From positions 1 to 17,552 of the forward strand of contig JAUWYH010000009.1 in the NCBI GenBank assembly GCA_030615975.1: 17,552 nucleotides of DNA, written 5' to 3'. A model generated the notes under the pieces. It was not told the DNA's origin. It saw nothing but the letters and a program-made list of their open reading frames with translations, and made no database searches. This document shows positions 5,276 to 13,088 of the stretch, piece by piece (position 1 is the stretch's first letter; each line of letters opens with the position of its first letter). The DNA comes from Candidatus Aminicenantota bacterium. GTDB lineage: Bacteria; Acidobacteriota; Aminicenantia; Aminicenantales; Aminicenantaceae. The position numbers were made by a program, and so were the translations under genes.

Positions 5276-6177
5276 AAAAAATATTAATTGCAGACGCTTT
5301 AAATCCTGAGGCCCTTGAAGAGCTCAAGGCAGCCCCAAATTTCGACGTCACCTTAAAAACAGGAATGGATGAAACCGAATTGGTCAAAACAATTCCCGAA
5401 TTTCATGCCGCGGTGGTCAGAGGCGCTACTAAAGTCACAAAGAATGTCATCGACGCGGCATCTAATTTAGAGCTTATAGTCAGAGCTGGAATTGGCCTGG
5501 ATAACATTGACGTCAAGGCTGCTGAAGAGAAAGGAATTCAGGTAGCCAACACCCCTGCTGCAACCACCATATCGGTTGCGGAACATACTTTTGGATTGAT
5601 GTTAGCTTCTGTCCGCAACCATGGCAAAGCGAATCTTTCGATGAAGGCCCACAAATGGGAAAAGAAACTCTTCTCAGGAACAGAGCTCTTCGAGAAGACA
5701 CTCGGAATTATTGGCGCAGGAAGGATTGGACAGGAAGTCGCCCGACGTGCTCTTGCTTTCGGAATGAAGGTCATTGCTTATGACATTATTCAGATAGAGA
5801 CTGACCTTGATATGATACAAGTTCCCCTTGATGAACTTCTCGCCCAGGCAGACATTATCTCTTTTCATTTACCTTTAACTGAAAAGACAAAGCATCTGAT
5901 AAGTGAAGAAGAATTCGAAAAAATGAAGGATGGTATCATCATAATCAATGCTTCTCGCGGCGGTATTGTTGATGAAAAGGCACTTTTGAAAGCTCTTGAA
6001 TCCGGAAAAGTCAGAGCAGTCGCTATAGACGTATTAGAGAAAGAACCCCCAGATGATTTCTCCTTGATCGACCATCCGAATGTTATTGTTACACCTCATA
6101 TCGGCGCTGCAGCAAAAGAAGGCCAAAAAAGGGCAGGCATGGAAGTTGTGAAGATTTTAAAAGAGAGATTAGCTTGA
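5272..6177 (+). CDS. serA: D-3-phosphoglycerate dehydrogenase, short form
   Basis: A 301-aa NAD-dependent 2-hydroxyacid dehydrogenase that oxidises 3-phosphoglycerate to 3-phosphohydroxypyruvate, the first step of serine synthesis. Visible are the dinucleotide fold GIIGAGRIG (145-153) with D171 at the end of the second strand, catalytic R229 (NASRGG), E258 (EKEPP) and H276 (TPHIG). It ends right after the catalytic domain and has no ACT or ASB domain, so feedback control by serine through an ACT domain is not expected. I chose the ATG at 5272 (MKKILIAD), eight bases after AAAGGAG, over an in-frame TTG at 5266 that sits only two bases from it. The ATG overlaps the aminotransferase stop. Other 2-hydroxyacid dehydrogenase roles cannot be excluded, but the neighbourhood favours SerA. 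Confidence 0.9.
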   Translation: MKKILIADALNPEALEELKAAPNFDVTLKTGMDETELVKTIPEFHAAVVRGATKVTKNVIDAASNLELIVRAGIGLDNIDVKAAEEKGIQVANTPAATTISVAEHTFGLMLASVRNHGKANLSMKAHKWEKKLFSGTELFEKTLGIIGAGRIGQEVARRALAFGMKVIAYDIIQIETDLDMIQVPLDELLAQADIISFHLPLTEKTKHLISEEEFEKMKDGIIIINASRGGIVDEKALLKALESGKVRAVAIDVLEKEPPDDFSLIDHPNVIVTPHIGAAAKEGQKRAGMEVVKILKERLA

Positions 6178-6202
6178 TGTAATGGATAGAAATGGAGGTA
6201 AA

Positions 6203-7528
6203 ATGGCTGATATTCAACCTTTTCGAGGGTTAAGATATAACACCAAAAAAATAAAATTGGAGGAAGTCATCACCGAACCTTATGACCGGATTCCTCCTCC
6301 TCTTCAAGAAGAATATTATCAAAGAAATCCTTATAGCATCGTCCGTGTTATCCTTGGAAAAGATGACGATCCTGAACATCCAGAAAAAAATAAATACAAA
6401 AGAGCCAATCTTTATCTGGATGAATGGGAGAAAGCGGGAATTCTCGCAAGAGAAGAACAAGAGGCTCTTTACCTTTATGAGCAGGAATTCGAAGTCTATG
6501 AAGAGCAAAAGAGAAGAATAGGTCTCATCGCTAGAGTTAAACTGGAAGAGTTCTCATCAAAAAAGGTTCTTCCTCATGAAAAGACTTTTCCTAAATATAA
6601 AGTAGACAGATTGAATCTTTTGCGAGCCACAAACACAAATACAGGTCAAATCTTATTGCTTTATAAAGATGATGATCAGAGGGCATCTCGGGCTGTCGAA
6701 GACGCTCTCAAACTAGCCGAGCTTGGTGCTGAAGTTCAAGACGAAGACAATTTCAAGCATCGATTGTGGATAATTAAAGACAAAGAAGCAATCCAAAGCA
6801 TTCAACAAGCCATGGCTGATAAGGTTCTGATCATTGCTGATGGGCATCACCGGTATGAAACCTCACTTAACTATAAAAAGGAAAAACTCACCCAGAATAA
6901 AGATGTCAAAGGTGATGAACCATTCAATTACATCATGATGACTCTCTTCAACCTTGATGATCCAGGATTGGTGATTCTTCCCACTTACAGGCTTGTGAAA
7001 GGACTGGATAAGCTTAGAGAAGAAAGCTTCAAAGAAATTTTATCTTCTTATTTTGACATATCTGAATTAAGCTCTTCAGATCCTATAGATAAGACCGCTT
7101 TAGAAGAAGTCCAGAACCAAGTGAATAGCGAGATCCATACCTTTGCCGCTTTTGTATCTTACTTTAAGAAATTCTTCATCTTTCGTCTTAAATCCGAAGA
7201 TATACTCGATAAAGAGATAAATGAAGGAAAGTCTAAAGAGTGGAAACGTTTAGATGTAGCCATTCTTCATTCTCTAATTATTGACAAGCTCGAACCCCTT
7301 TCTTCTTCTCTATTCTCCCTGGAAAACAATGTAAGCTATATCAGGAATCTTGAGCAAGGACTCAAGAAAGTAATGGCTGGAGAATTCCAGATGATTTTTC
7401 TCCTCAACTCAACTTCTTTGAATCAAATTAGGGAGGTTGTGGAAAAAGGAGAACTGATGCCGCAGAAATCAACCGACTTTTTCCCTAAGCTTAAATCCGG
7501 TCTGGTTCTAAATCCTCTGGATGAATAA
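6203..7528 (+). CDS. DUF1015 family protein
   Basis: A 441-aa cytoplasmic protein of the DUF1015 (COG4198) family. It starts with the family opening MADIQPFRGLRYN, has TEPYDRIPP near residues 23-31, and carries the family's signature DGHHRYETSL at 213-222. The paired histidines and Arg/Glu look like a metal or phosphate site, but the reaction is not known to me. GGAGG at 6194-6198 lies just before the ATG at 6203; an upstream ATG at 6182 would add seven residues not typical of the family. It follows serA by 25 nt. DUF1015 is often found beside serA, which suggests a role in serine or phosphoserine metabolism; this is inference from position. Confidence 0.88.
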   Translation: MADIQPFRGLRYNTKKIKLEEVITEPYDRIPPPLQEEYYQRNPYSIVRVILGKDDDPEHPEKNKYKRANLYLDEWEKAGILAREEQEALYLYEQEFEVYEEQKRRIGLIARVKLEEFSSKKVLPHEKTFPKYKVDRLNLLRATNTNTGQILLLYKDDDQRASRAVEDALKLAELGAEVQDEDNFKHRLWIIKDKEAIQSIQQAMADKVLIIADGHHRYETSLNYKKEKLTQNKDVKGDEPFNYIMMTLFNLDDPGLVILPTYRLVKGLDKLREESFKEILSSYFDISELSSSDPIDKTALEEVQNQVNSEIHTFAAFVSYFKKFFIFRLKSEDILDKEINEGKSKEWKRLDVAILHSLIIDKLEPLSSSLFSLENNVSYIRNLEQGLKKVMAGEFQMIFLLNSTSLNQIREVVEKGELMPQKSTDFFPKLKSGLVLNPLDE

Positions 7529-7547
7529 AAAAAATAGAGGCTATTGA

Positions 7548-8705
7548 ATGGTGTATTTGGATAATAATGCGACAACTCCATTAGATCCGGCTGTTGCAGA
7601 AAAGATGTCTGAGTTCCTAAAAGAGCACTTTGGAAATCCTTCCTCTCTTTACCCCATAGGAAGAGAAGTTAAAGATATCATCAATGAAGCCCGCGAAATC
7701 ATTGCCAAAGCTTTAGGAGCAAGCAGATCAGAGATTGTTTTTACTGGTTCTGGAACAGAGGCGGATAATTTTGCTATTCGTGGTGTTCTCAATGCCTTTC
7801 CAGAGAAAAACGAAATGATCACATCTGCAATCGAACATCCAGCTGTTATTCAGACAGCCAATTTCCTTGAACAGAAAGGAGTTAAAGTCAGCTATGTCCC
7901 TGTAGATGAACATGGAATGATTGATCTCGAATTTCTCAAAGAGGCTATAACACCCCAAACAGCGCTTATTTCAATCATGTTTGCCAACAATGAGTTGGGA
8001 ACAATTCAACCTATTGAAACCGTGAGCAAAATTGCAAAAGAAAAAGGCGTTCTGATTCATACCGATGCAGTCCAATCATTTGGTAAAATCGATGTCGATG
8101 TTAACGCTTTAGGGGTTGATCTCCTCTCGATTTCCGCTCATAAAATTTACGGGCCAAAAGGAGTTGGAGCCCTTTACATCCGAAAGGGAACAAAAATATC
8201 ACCTCTTATCTATGGTGGACACCAGGAAAGAGAAATGCGAGCCGGGACAGAAAACACTATCGGGATTGTTGGCTTCGGTGAAGCTGTCCGAGTTATAAAA
8301 GAAAGAGGATATAAAGATAAAAAAAGAATAGAGAAACTGTCAAAAAGCTTGAAAAGAGGAGTTGAAGAGAAGATTCCCAAAGTGAAATTTAACGGACATG
8401 AGAAGAAGAGGATCAAAGGAACGCTGAATTTTTCCTTTCTTGGTCTTGAGGCTGAAGCCATTCTTCTTGCTCTGGCTACAAAAGAAATTTATGTTTCAAC
8501 AGGTTCTGCCTGTAGCGAAGGAGCCGAGGAAGAGTCTCATGTTCTGAGTGCCATTGGCCTTCGGCCTGAAATCGCTCGATCCTCGATAAGGATGTCTCTG
8601 GGAAGATTCAACACAGAAGAAGATATCGATATCGTCTTAAGCGAGCTTCCCGAAATTGTGGAAAAATTAAGACAAATTTCCTCGTTTGAGATTGAGGAAG
8701 ACTGA
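7548..8705 (+). CDS. iscS: cysteine desulfurase (NifS/IscS family)
   Basis: A 385-aa PLP enzyme that takes sulfur from cysteine, leaving alanine, for Fe-S clusters and thio-modified tRNA. It opens with VYLDNNATTPLDP, has the PLP-binding histidine-lysine pair in SISAHKIYGPKG (H198, K199), the ring aspartate in IHTDAVQS (D173) and the persulfide cysteine in STGSACSEGAEEES (C322). The loop around C322 is followed by a short EGAEEES segment, typical of the group I enzymes. No scaffold gene (IscU/NifU) is nearby, so its partner lies elsewhere. It follows the DUF1015 gene by 19 nt, with GAGG nine bases before the ATG. The symbol iscS versus nifS cannot be settled from sequence alone. Confidence 0.92.
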   Translation: MVYLDNNATTPLDPAVAEKMSEFLKEHFGNPSSLYPIGREVKDIINEAREIIAKALGASRSEIVFTGSGTEADNFAIRGVLNAFPEKNEMITSAIEHPAVIQTANFLEQKGVKVSYVPVDEHGMIDLEFLKEAITPQTALISIMFANNELGTIQPIETVSKIAKEKGVLIHTDAVQSFGKIDVDVNALGVDLLSISAHKIYGPKGVGALYIRKGTKISPLIYGGHQEREMRAGTENTIGIVGFGEAVRVIKERGYKDKKRIEKLSKSLKRGVEEKIPKVKFNGHEKKRIKGTLNFSFLGLEAEAILLALATKEIYVSTGSACSEGAEEESHVLSAIGLRPEIARSSIRMSLGRFNTEEDIDIVLSELPEIVEKLRQISSFEIEED

Positions 8706-8808
8706 TAGGCGGAGAGCACAAGAAATAAAACAGTAAACATAAGACGGTAAAGGAAAAAATCAAAGCCCAAAACGACAAACGAAAGATCGGGATGGAAAAG
8801 CATAAATC

Positions 8809-8848
8809 GTGAAATGTAGGGATCGTTCCCCGAACGATCCGATTTCAC
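8809..8848. repeat. long imperfect palindrome in the gap before the methyltransferase gene
   Basis: Outer arms GTGAAAT (8809-8815) and ATTTCAC (8842-8848) enclose inner arms GGATCGTTC (8820-8828) and GAACGATCC (8832-8840) around a CCC loop. There is no T-run after it on the plus strand, so it is not a classical terminator for iscS. Its look (GTAGGGATCGTTCCCCGAAC) resembles dispersed palindromic intergenic repeats that start GTAGGG in other bacteria. Elsewhere it could be a processing or stability hairpin. Confidence 0.6.
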
Positions 8849-8860
8849 TAACAGGCTACA

Positions 8861-9649
8861 ATGATTATCGTCGGTGAGAGGCTGAATTCAAGCCGAACAC
8901 CTGTTTTTCAAGCCCTAAATCGAAAATATGAGAAATATCTCCTGGATGAAGCTTTAAAACAAGAAAGAGCAGGAGCAAACTATATAGATCTCAATGCCGC
9001 AACCCTTTTAGAGCAAGAAGTCTCCAGGCTAAAATGGGCTATACCACTTCTTCAAAAAAAGCTGGCAATACCACTCTCCATTGACACGCCCAATTCTGAG
9101 GCCATGGAGGAAGGGCTAAAAATTCATAAAGGAAAAGCTCTTCTAAACTCCTTAAGCGGCGAGAACAGAAGAATCAAAGCTTTTCTTCCGCTCATCAAAA
9201 AATATCAGCCTCGAGTTATCATCCTCTGTCTTGATGACCGCGGAATTCCCCAGAGTTCTGACCAAGCGCTTGCGATCGCAGAAAAAATGCTTTCTCTCCT
9301 ATGTAAGGAGGGAATAAATGTTGAAGATATTTTCGTCGATCCCCTTGTTCGTCCCGTTGGAACCGACTCAAGAGCAGGAAAGCTTTTCATGGAGTCTCTT
9401 CAAAAAATAAAGAAAAATTTGCCTGAAGTGAAAACAATAGCTGGCATAAGCAATATCTCCTTCGGTCTTCCCCGAAGAAAACTCTTGAACAGAACATTCC
9501 TTATCCTCGCCATCCAAAAGGGATTGGATGCAGCCATTCTCGACCCTCTTGATAAGGAAATTATCTCTTCTTCTTACTCCGTCCAAACTCTTCTGGGAAA
9601 GGATTCGGCTATTAAGAATTATCTTGGATACATACGCCAGAAGAAATAA
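8861..9649 (+). CDS. acsE: methyltetrahydrofolate:corrinoid protein methyltransferase-like, pterin-binding domain
   Basis: A 262-aa single-domain TIM-barrel protein of the pterin-binding (DHPS-like) superfamily. The opening IIVGERLNSSR and the residues D43-x-N45, D75 (SIDTPN), N96 (LLNSLSGE), D160 (VDPLVRPVG) and N198 (GISNISFGLP) are the pattern of AcsE methyltransferases. Those proteins are also about 262 aa and use Asp75, Asn96, Asp160 and Asn199 for the pterin. It should move the N5-methyl of methyltetrahydrofolate to the cobalt of a corrinoid protein, as in the Wood-Ljungdahl pathway. No corrinoid protein or CO dehydrogenase gene is in the window. It lacks the motifs that would make a dihydropteroate synthase convincing, although that remains the main alternative. 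The ribosome site is weak. Confidence 0.8.
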   Translation: MIIVGERLNSSRTPVFQALNRKYEKYLLDEALKQERAGANYIDLNAATLLEQEVSRLKWAIPLLQKKLAIPLSIDTPNSEAMEEGLKIHKGKALLNSLSGENRRIKAFLPLIKKYQPRVIILCLDDRGIPQSSDQALAIAEKMLSLLCKEGINVEDIFVDPLVRPVGTDSRAGKLFMESLQKIKKNLPEVKTIAGISNISFGLPRRKLLNRTFLILAIQKGLDAAILDPLDKEIISSSYSVQTLLGKDSAIKNYLGYIRQKK

Positions 9650-9728
9650 GATTCAAACCATTGGAGAATAAAAGAAAAGCCATTAAATAAAGTGATTCTC
9701 ATGATCTCGTGAATAATCATGCTAAAAA

Positions 9729-9769
9729 GCTGATATTTTTGAAAACAGATAATGGTATCAGCAGTTTTT
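9729..9769. terminator. terminator-like hairpin between convergent genes
   Basis: GCTGATA (9729-9735) pairs with TATCAGC (9756-9762). It is flanked by AAAAA on the left and AGTTTTT on the right, so it could end transcripts from both sides. The 20-nt loop is long and the stem is short, which lowers confidence. Confidence 0.4.
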
Positions 9770-9778
9770 ATGAATTAT

Positions 9779-10309
9779 TCAGGCTAATTGCGAAAGATAG
9801 ACTTTCCTAATTTCCATAAAAAATCTTTGGTATTCTTCTGTTTTATAGTCAGGATAAGTCCAGCTCAAAGTCCTTGCTTCTTTTTTGGTAAATAACAGCT
9901 CTAAATGGGCATAAATTCCGTGCTGAAGTGGAATTCGGTGAGCAAAATTTTTTGCAGTAGCCATGATTAAAGCAGAGGGAGCCAAATAGCCAGGATCAAG
10001 ATTCACAACTCTCTGGCTGGCTTTCATTTCTCTTCTTATTTCTTCTTCTAATTCATTGGTTTGAAGCTTTATCTCGCTTAAGCTCTCTGGCGAAATTAAA
10101 CGAGTAAAACTCAAAATTTTTCTCTTCAAATTTTTACCCATCTGCTTTTCATAATAATCTGTGAAATTAAACTTAATGAGGGGACTAATTAAATCTATCA
10201 GACCATAAAGATGAACAAGCATTTCCTCTGCCCTTCTGAATCCTTCCCCCTGCGATGAAATAACCCCACATATAAGTTTTACTGGAGAAAAAGGTTCTGC
10301 CTCCACCAT
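9779..10309 (-). CDS. DUF4416 family protein
   Basis: A 176-aa cytoplasmic protein matching the DUF4416 family in order: VKLICGVI (10-17), FNFTDYYEKQMGKNLKRKI (47-65), the pattern FTRLISPESLSEIKLQTNELE (68-88), VNLDPGYLAPSALIMATAK (101-119), HRIPLQHGIYAHLELLF and the end motif SWTYPDYKTEEYQRFFMEIR (148-167). The length is normal for the family. Its function is unknown. It is transcribed against the methyltransferase gene and divergently from asnS, so it is probably a single-gene unit. The ATG at 10309 is preceded by TAGGTCAGG, a weak ribosome site. Confidence 0.88.
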   Translation of the reverse strand: MVEAEPFSPVKLICGVISSQGEGFRRAEEMLVHLYGLIDLISPLIKFNFTDYYEKQMGKNLKRKILSFTRLISPESLSEIKLQTNELEEEIRREMKASQRVVNLDPGYLAPSALIMATAKNFAHRIPLQHGIYAHLELLFTKKEARTLSWTYPDYKTEEYQRFFMEIRKVYLSQLA

Positions 10310-10385
10310 CCTGACCTAGATTCTTTCTTCTCTTTTTTTTCGCTCCATTCAGTCTATTCTCTTTATTGAGTTTTTTCAAGCTAGA

Positions 10386-10414
10386 TTGACCTTCATTCTT
10401 TTATTTTTTATAAT
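10386..10414 (+). promoter_or_regulatory. sigma70-type promoter of asnS
   Basis: TTGACC (10386-10391) and a perfect TATAAT (10409-10414) are 17 bp apart. The predicted start of transcription falls within about three bases of the asnS ATG at 10424, so the message should be leaderless or nearly so; no Shine-Dalgarno is present. Confidence 0.75.
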
Positions 10415-10423
10415 CTTGGCATT

Positions 10424-11716
10424 ATGAAATGGGTTTATATTGAAGATATTTCCATTTACAAAGATCAAGAAGTTGAAATCAGAGGATGGGTTTTTAACAA
10501 GAGATCAAGCGGCAAAGTTCGGTTTCTTGTTGTCAGGGATGGCACTGGAATTTTGCAAGGAACGATTTTTAGCACTGAAAAAGACAGCCCTCTATTTGAG
10601 AAATTTGATGTTCTCACTCAAGAGTCTTCCCTAATTCTTCGGGGTTGCGTGCGCGAAGACAAAAGAGCCCCTGGAGGATTTGAATTGACTATTAAAGAAA
10701 TAGAAATTCTTCAATTGGCTAAAGACTATCCCATAACTCCTAAATCCCATGGCATTCCTTTCCTAATGGAGCACCGCCATCTCTGGCTTCGCTCCCAAAA
10801 ACAGCATGCTATTCTTCAAATCAGAGTTGAACTTATCAAGGCTATAAGAGACTTTTTTGATGGAAGAGGTTTCCGTCTTATGGATACACCTATCCTAACT
10901 CCAAGCGCCTGCGAAGGAACTACCACCCTCTTTGAAACAGAGTATTTTGACCAAAAAGCTTACTTAAGCCAGAGTGGCCAGCTCTACAACGAAGCCACGG
11001 CCATGGCTTTCGGAAAAGTGTACTGCTTTGGGCCAACCTTCCGAGCTGAAAAATCTAAAACAAGAAAACATCTTATCGAATTTTGGATGGTCGAACCTGA
11101 AGTTGCTTTCGCCACTTTAGAGGATATGATTAAGTTAGGCGAAGATCTTATCATCTCTATCATAGAGCGAGTCTTAGATAGGAAAAAAATAGAACTCGAT
11201 ATTCTTGAAAGGGACACAAAACCTTTAGAAAGCATTAAAAAGCCTTTCCCCTGTATCACTTACGATGAAGCCATTAAGAGGCTCAAGGAAAAAGGTTCAA
11301 AAATGGAATGGGGGGATGATTTTGGGGCACCAGAGGAAACTCTTATTTCTGAATTATTCGAAAGACCGGTATGTATAACCCATTTCCCTGCAAAAATCAA
11401 AGCTTTTTACATGCAGCCTGCTCCTGAAAGGCCAGATTTAGTTCTTGGGATCGATGTGCTCGCTTCGGAAGGATATGGTGAAATCATCGGAGGTGGACAG
11501 CGCATTCATGACCTGAGTCTTCTCGAGGAAAAGATAAAAGAATACAATCTTCCCCGAGAAGCTTATGAATGGTACTTTGATCTAAGAAAATTCGGTTCAG
11601 TCCCTCACTCTGGATTCGGACTTGGCATTGAAAGAATGCTCGCCTGGATTTGCAAAATAAAGCACATCAGAGAGACCATCCCTTTTCCTCGCCTTATCTA
11701 CAAAATTTATCCATAA
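10424..11716 (+). CDS. asnS: asparaginyl-tRNA synthetase
   Basis: A 430-aa class IIb aminoacyl-tRNA synthetase that charges tRNA-Asn. The N-terminal OB fold (VEIRGWVFNKRSSGKVRFLV, about 17-36) binds the anticodon. Motif 1 lies around FFDGRGFRLMDTPILTPSAC (145-164), followed by EGTTTLFET. Motif 2 is FRAEKSKTRKHLIEFWMVEP (206-225) and motif 3 is GFGLGIERMLAWI (397-409, R404), ending in HIRETIPFPR, which is the AsnRS rather than AspRS form. Length is right for a bacterial AsnRS. It is read from its own promoter with the ATG almost at the transcription start. A full AsnRS means asparaginyl-tRNA need not be made by the GatCAB route. Confidence 0.95.
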   Translation: MKWVYIEDISIYKDQEVEIRGWVFNKRSSGKVRFLVVRDGTGILQGTIFSTEKDSPLFEKFDVLTQESSLILRGCVREDKRAPGGFELTIKEIEILQLAKDYPITPKSHGIPFLMEHRHLWLRSQKQHAILQIRVELIKAIRDFFDGRGFRLMDTPILTPSACEGTTTLFETEYFDQKAYLSQSGQLYNEATAMAFGKVYCFGPTFRAEKSKTRKHLIEFWMVEPEVAFATLEDMIKLGEDLIISIIERVLDRKKIELDILERDTKPLESIKKPFPCITYDEAIKRLKEKGSKMEWGDDFGAPEETLISELFERPVCITHFPAKIKAFYMQPAPERPDLVLGIDVLASEGYGEIIGGGQRIHDLSLLEEKIKEYNLPREAYEWYFDLRKFGSVPHSGFGLGIERMLAWICKIKHIRETIPFPRLIYKIYP

Positions 11717-11723
11717 TTACTCT

Positions 11724-11758
11724 TTTACTCTTTACTCTTCACTCTTTACTATTTACAA
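11724..11758 (+). repeat. five tandem 7-bp units (TTTACTC type)
   Basis: The units TTTACTC, TTTACTC, TTCACTC, TTTACTA and TTTACAA follow each other without gaps between asnS and rimO. The last ones form the probable promoter of rimO: TTTACT (11731-11736) as -35 and TACAAT (11754-11759) as -10 with a 17-bp spacer. Changes in copy number would alter that spacing. Confidence 0.65.
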
Positions 11759-11759
11759 T
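11731..11759 (+). promoter_or_regulatory. possible promoter of rimO inside the heptamer repeat
   Basis: TTTACT (4 of 6 to TTGACA) and TACAAT (5 of 6 to TATAAT) are 17 bp apart. The -10 ends nine bases before the rimO ATG, the same distance as at asnS, and no Shine-Dalgarno lies before the ATG. Confidence 0.45.
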
Positions 11760-11768
11760 TTATTTAAC

Positions 11769-13088
11769 ATGAAAAAAGTAGCGCTCATTACACTCGGCTG
11801 TGCAAAAAACCTTGTCGATAGCGAGGTCATGCTGGGATATCTCGATCAAGCAGGATATAATTTCGTCACAAAGCCTGAAGAAGCCGATATTATCATTCTC
11901 AACACCTGTGGCTTCATTCAGCCCGCCAAAGAAGAAGCTTTTATGGCCTTAAAAAAGGCTGTTTCTCTTAAAAGAAAAGAGAATGGGAAAAAAATAATTG
12001 CTGCGGGGTGCTACGTTGAAAGATTTAGAGATTCTCTTAAGAAAAAATTTCCAGAAATAGACATCTGGTTGGGAGTAAGTGATTTCCACAAGATTGTCCA
12101 GGCCGTCGAGGAAGAGGCTTTTCAAACATCCAATAATTGTTTTCTTTATGATCACACAAGCCCCCGCCATATTTCCACTCCACCAGTCTGGACCTATGTC
12201 AAAATCTCCGAAGGATGCTCTCATCAATGTTCTTTCTGTGCTATTCCTTTAATAAAGGGGCCCTACCAATCACGAACTCCCTCTTCCATTATCCAGGAAG
12301 TGGAAGGTCTTGCTGCCAAAGGTGTCAAGGAAATCAACCTCATCTCCCAGGATTCAACCTGTTTTGGCCGGGATAAAGGTTTAGAAGATGGTTTGACATT
12401 TCTCCTCAGAGAACTTTTAAAAATCCAGGAGATTGAGTGGATTCGAGTCCTTTATGGCTATCCTGAGGAAATCAGCGATTCTCTTTTAGAAATCATGCAA
12501 GATAAGAAGATATGCTCCTATCTTGATCTCCCATTCCAGCATTCTGATCCTCAAATCATAAGAAGTATGAAAAGAGGAATGGACGGAAATAGGGCTTTGA
12601 AACTCATTCAGAAAATCAGAAAGAAAATTCCTGATATAGCTCTCCGCACCTCTCTTGTTGTTGGATTTCCGGGTGAAGGCATAAAAGAATTCGAAGACTT
12701 GAAGAGGTTTGTCTGGGAAGCAAGATTCGATCATTTAGGTGTTTTTACATATTCCCTAGAAGAAGGAACGAGCTGTTTTGGCCTTGGAGATATTGTAAAA
12801 GAAAGCGTGAAAAAAAGAAGAAAAAAAAGAATAATGGAAATTCAAGCTGAAATATCTTATCAAACAAACAATAAATACTTGAACAAAAAAATAGAAACTC
12901 TGATTGAAGGAACCTTGAGAAAAGATCCCAGTCAACTCATCGGCCGGGCTCAGTTCCAGGCTCCTGAAGTGGATGGCGCTATTTTCCTCAGTTCCCCTCA
13001 TTCATTGGCTAGAGTGGTGAACACAATTCAAAAAGTTGAAATCACAGCTCATGATATATATGATTTATACGGAAAAATTATCGGATGA
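11769..13088 (+). CDS. rimO: ribosomal protein S12 methylthiotransferase RimO
   Basis: A 439-aa radical SAM methylthiotransferase that adds a methylthio group to the conserved aspartate of ribosomal protein S12. The N-terminal MTTase domain opens with ITLGCAKNLVDSE and supplies cluster ligands C11, C47 (ILNTCGFI) and C81 (AAGCYVE). The radical SAM cluster is C150-x3-C154-x2-C157 in EGCSHQCSFCAIP, followed by SRTPSSIIQEV. The C-terminal ~70 residues form a TRAM-like domain. The opening and the IPLIKGPYQSR pattern favour RimO over the tRNA enzyme MiaB. It leads a six-gene run; the next start overlaps its stop by four bases. Confidence 0.93.
   Translation: MKKVALITLGCAKNLVDSEVMLGYLDQAGYNFVTKPEEADIIILNTCGFIQPAKEEAFMALKKAVSLKRKENGKKIIAAGCYVERFRDSLKKKFPEIDIWLGVSDFHKIVQAVEEEAFQTSNNCFLYDHTSPRHISTPPVWTYVKISEGCSHQCSFCAIPLIKGPYQSRTPSSIIQEVEGLAAKGVKEINLISQDSTCFGRDKGLEDGLTFLLRELLKIQEIEWIRVLYGYPEEISDSLLEIMQDKKICSYLDLPFQHSDPQIIRSMKRGMDGNRALKLIQKIRKKIPDIALRTSLVVGFPGEGIKEFEDLKRFVWEARFDHLGVFTYSLEEGTSCFGLGDIVKESVKKRRKKRIMEIQAEISYQTNNKYLNKKIETLIEGTLRKDPSQLIGRAQFQAPEVDGAIFLSSPHSLARVVNTIQKVEITAHDIYDLYGKIIG

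Noticed and set aside
8537..8848. 103-codon minus-strand frame over the iscS end and the palindrome
   Set aside because: It is antisense to the conserved C-terminus of cysteine desulfurase and its protein is not family-like.
9700..9721. CATGAT/ATCATG hairpin before the terminator-like hairpin
   Set aside because: A six-base A/T-rich stem with a 10-nt loop is expected by chance in this composition.
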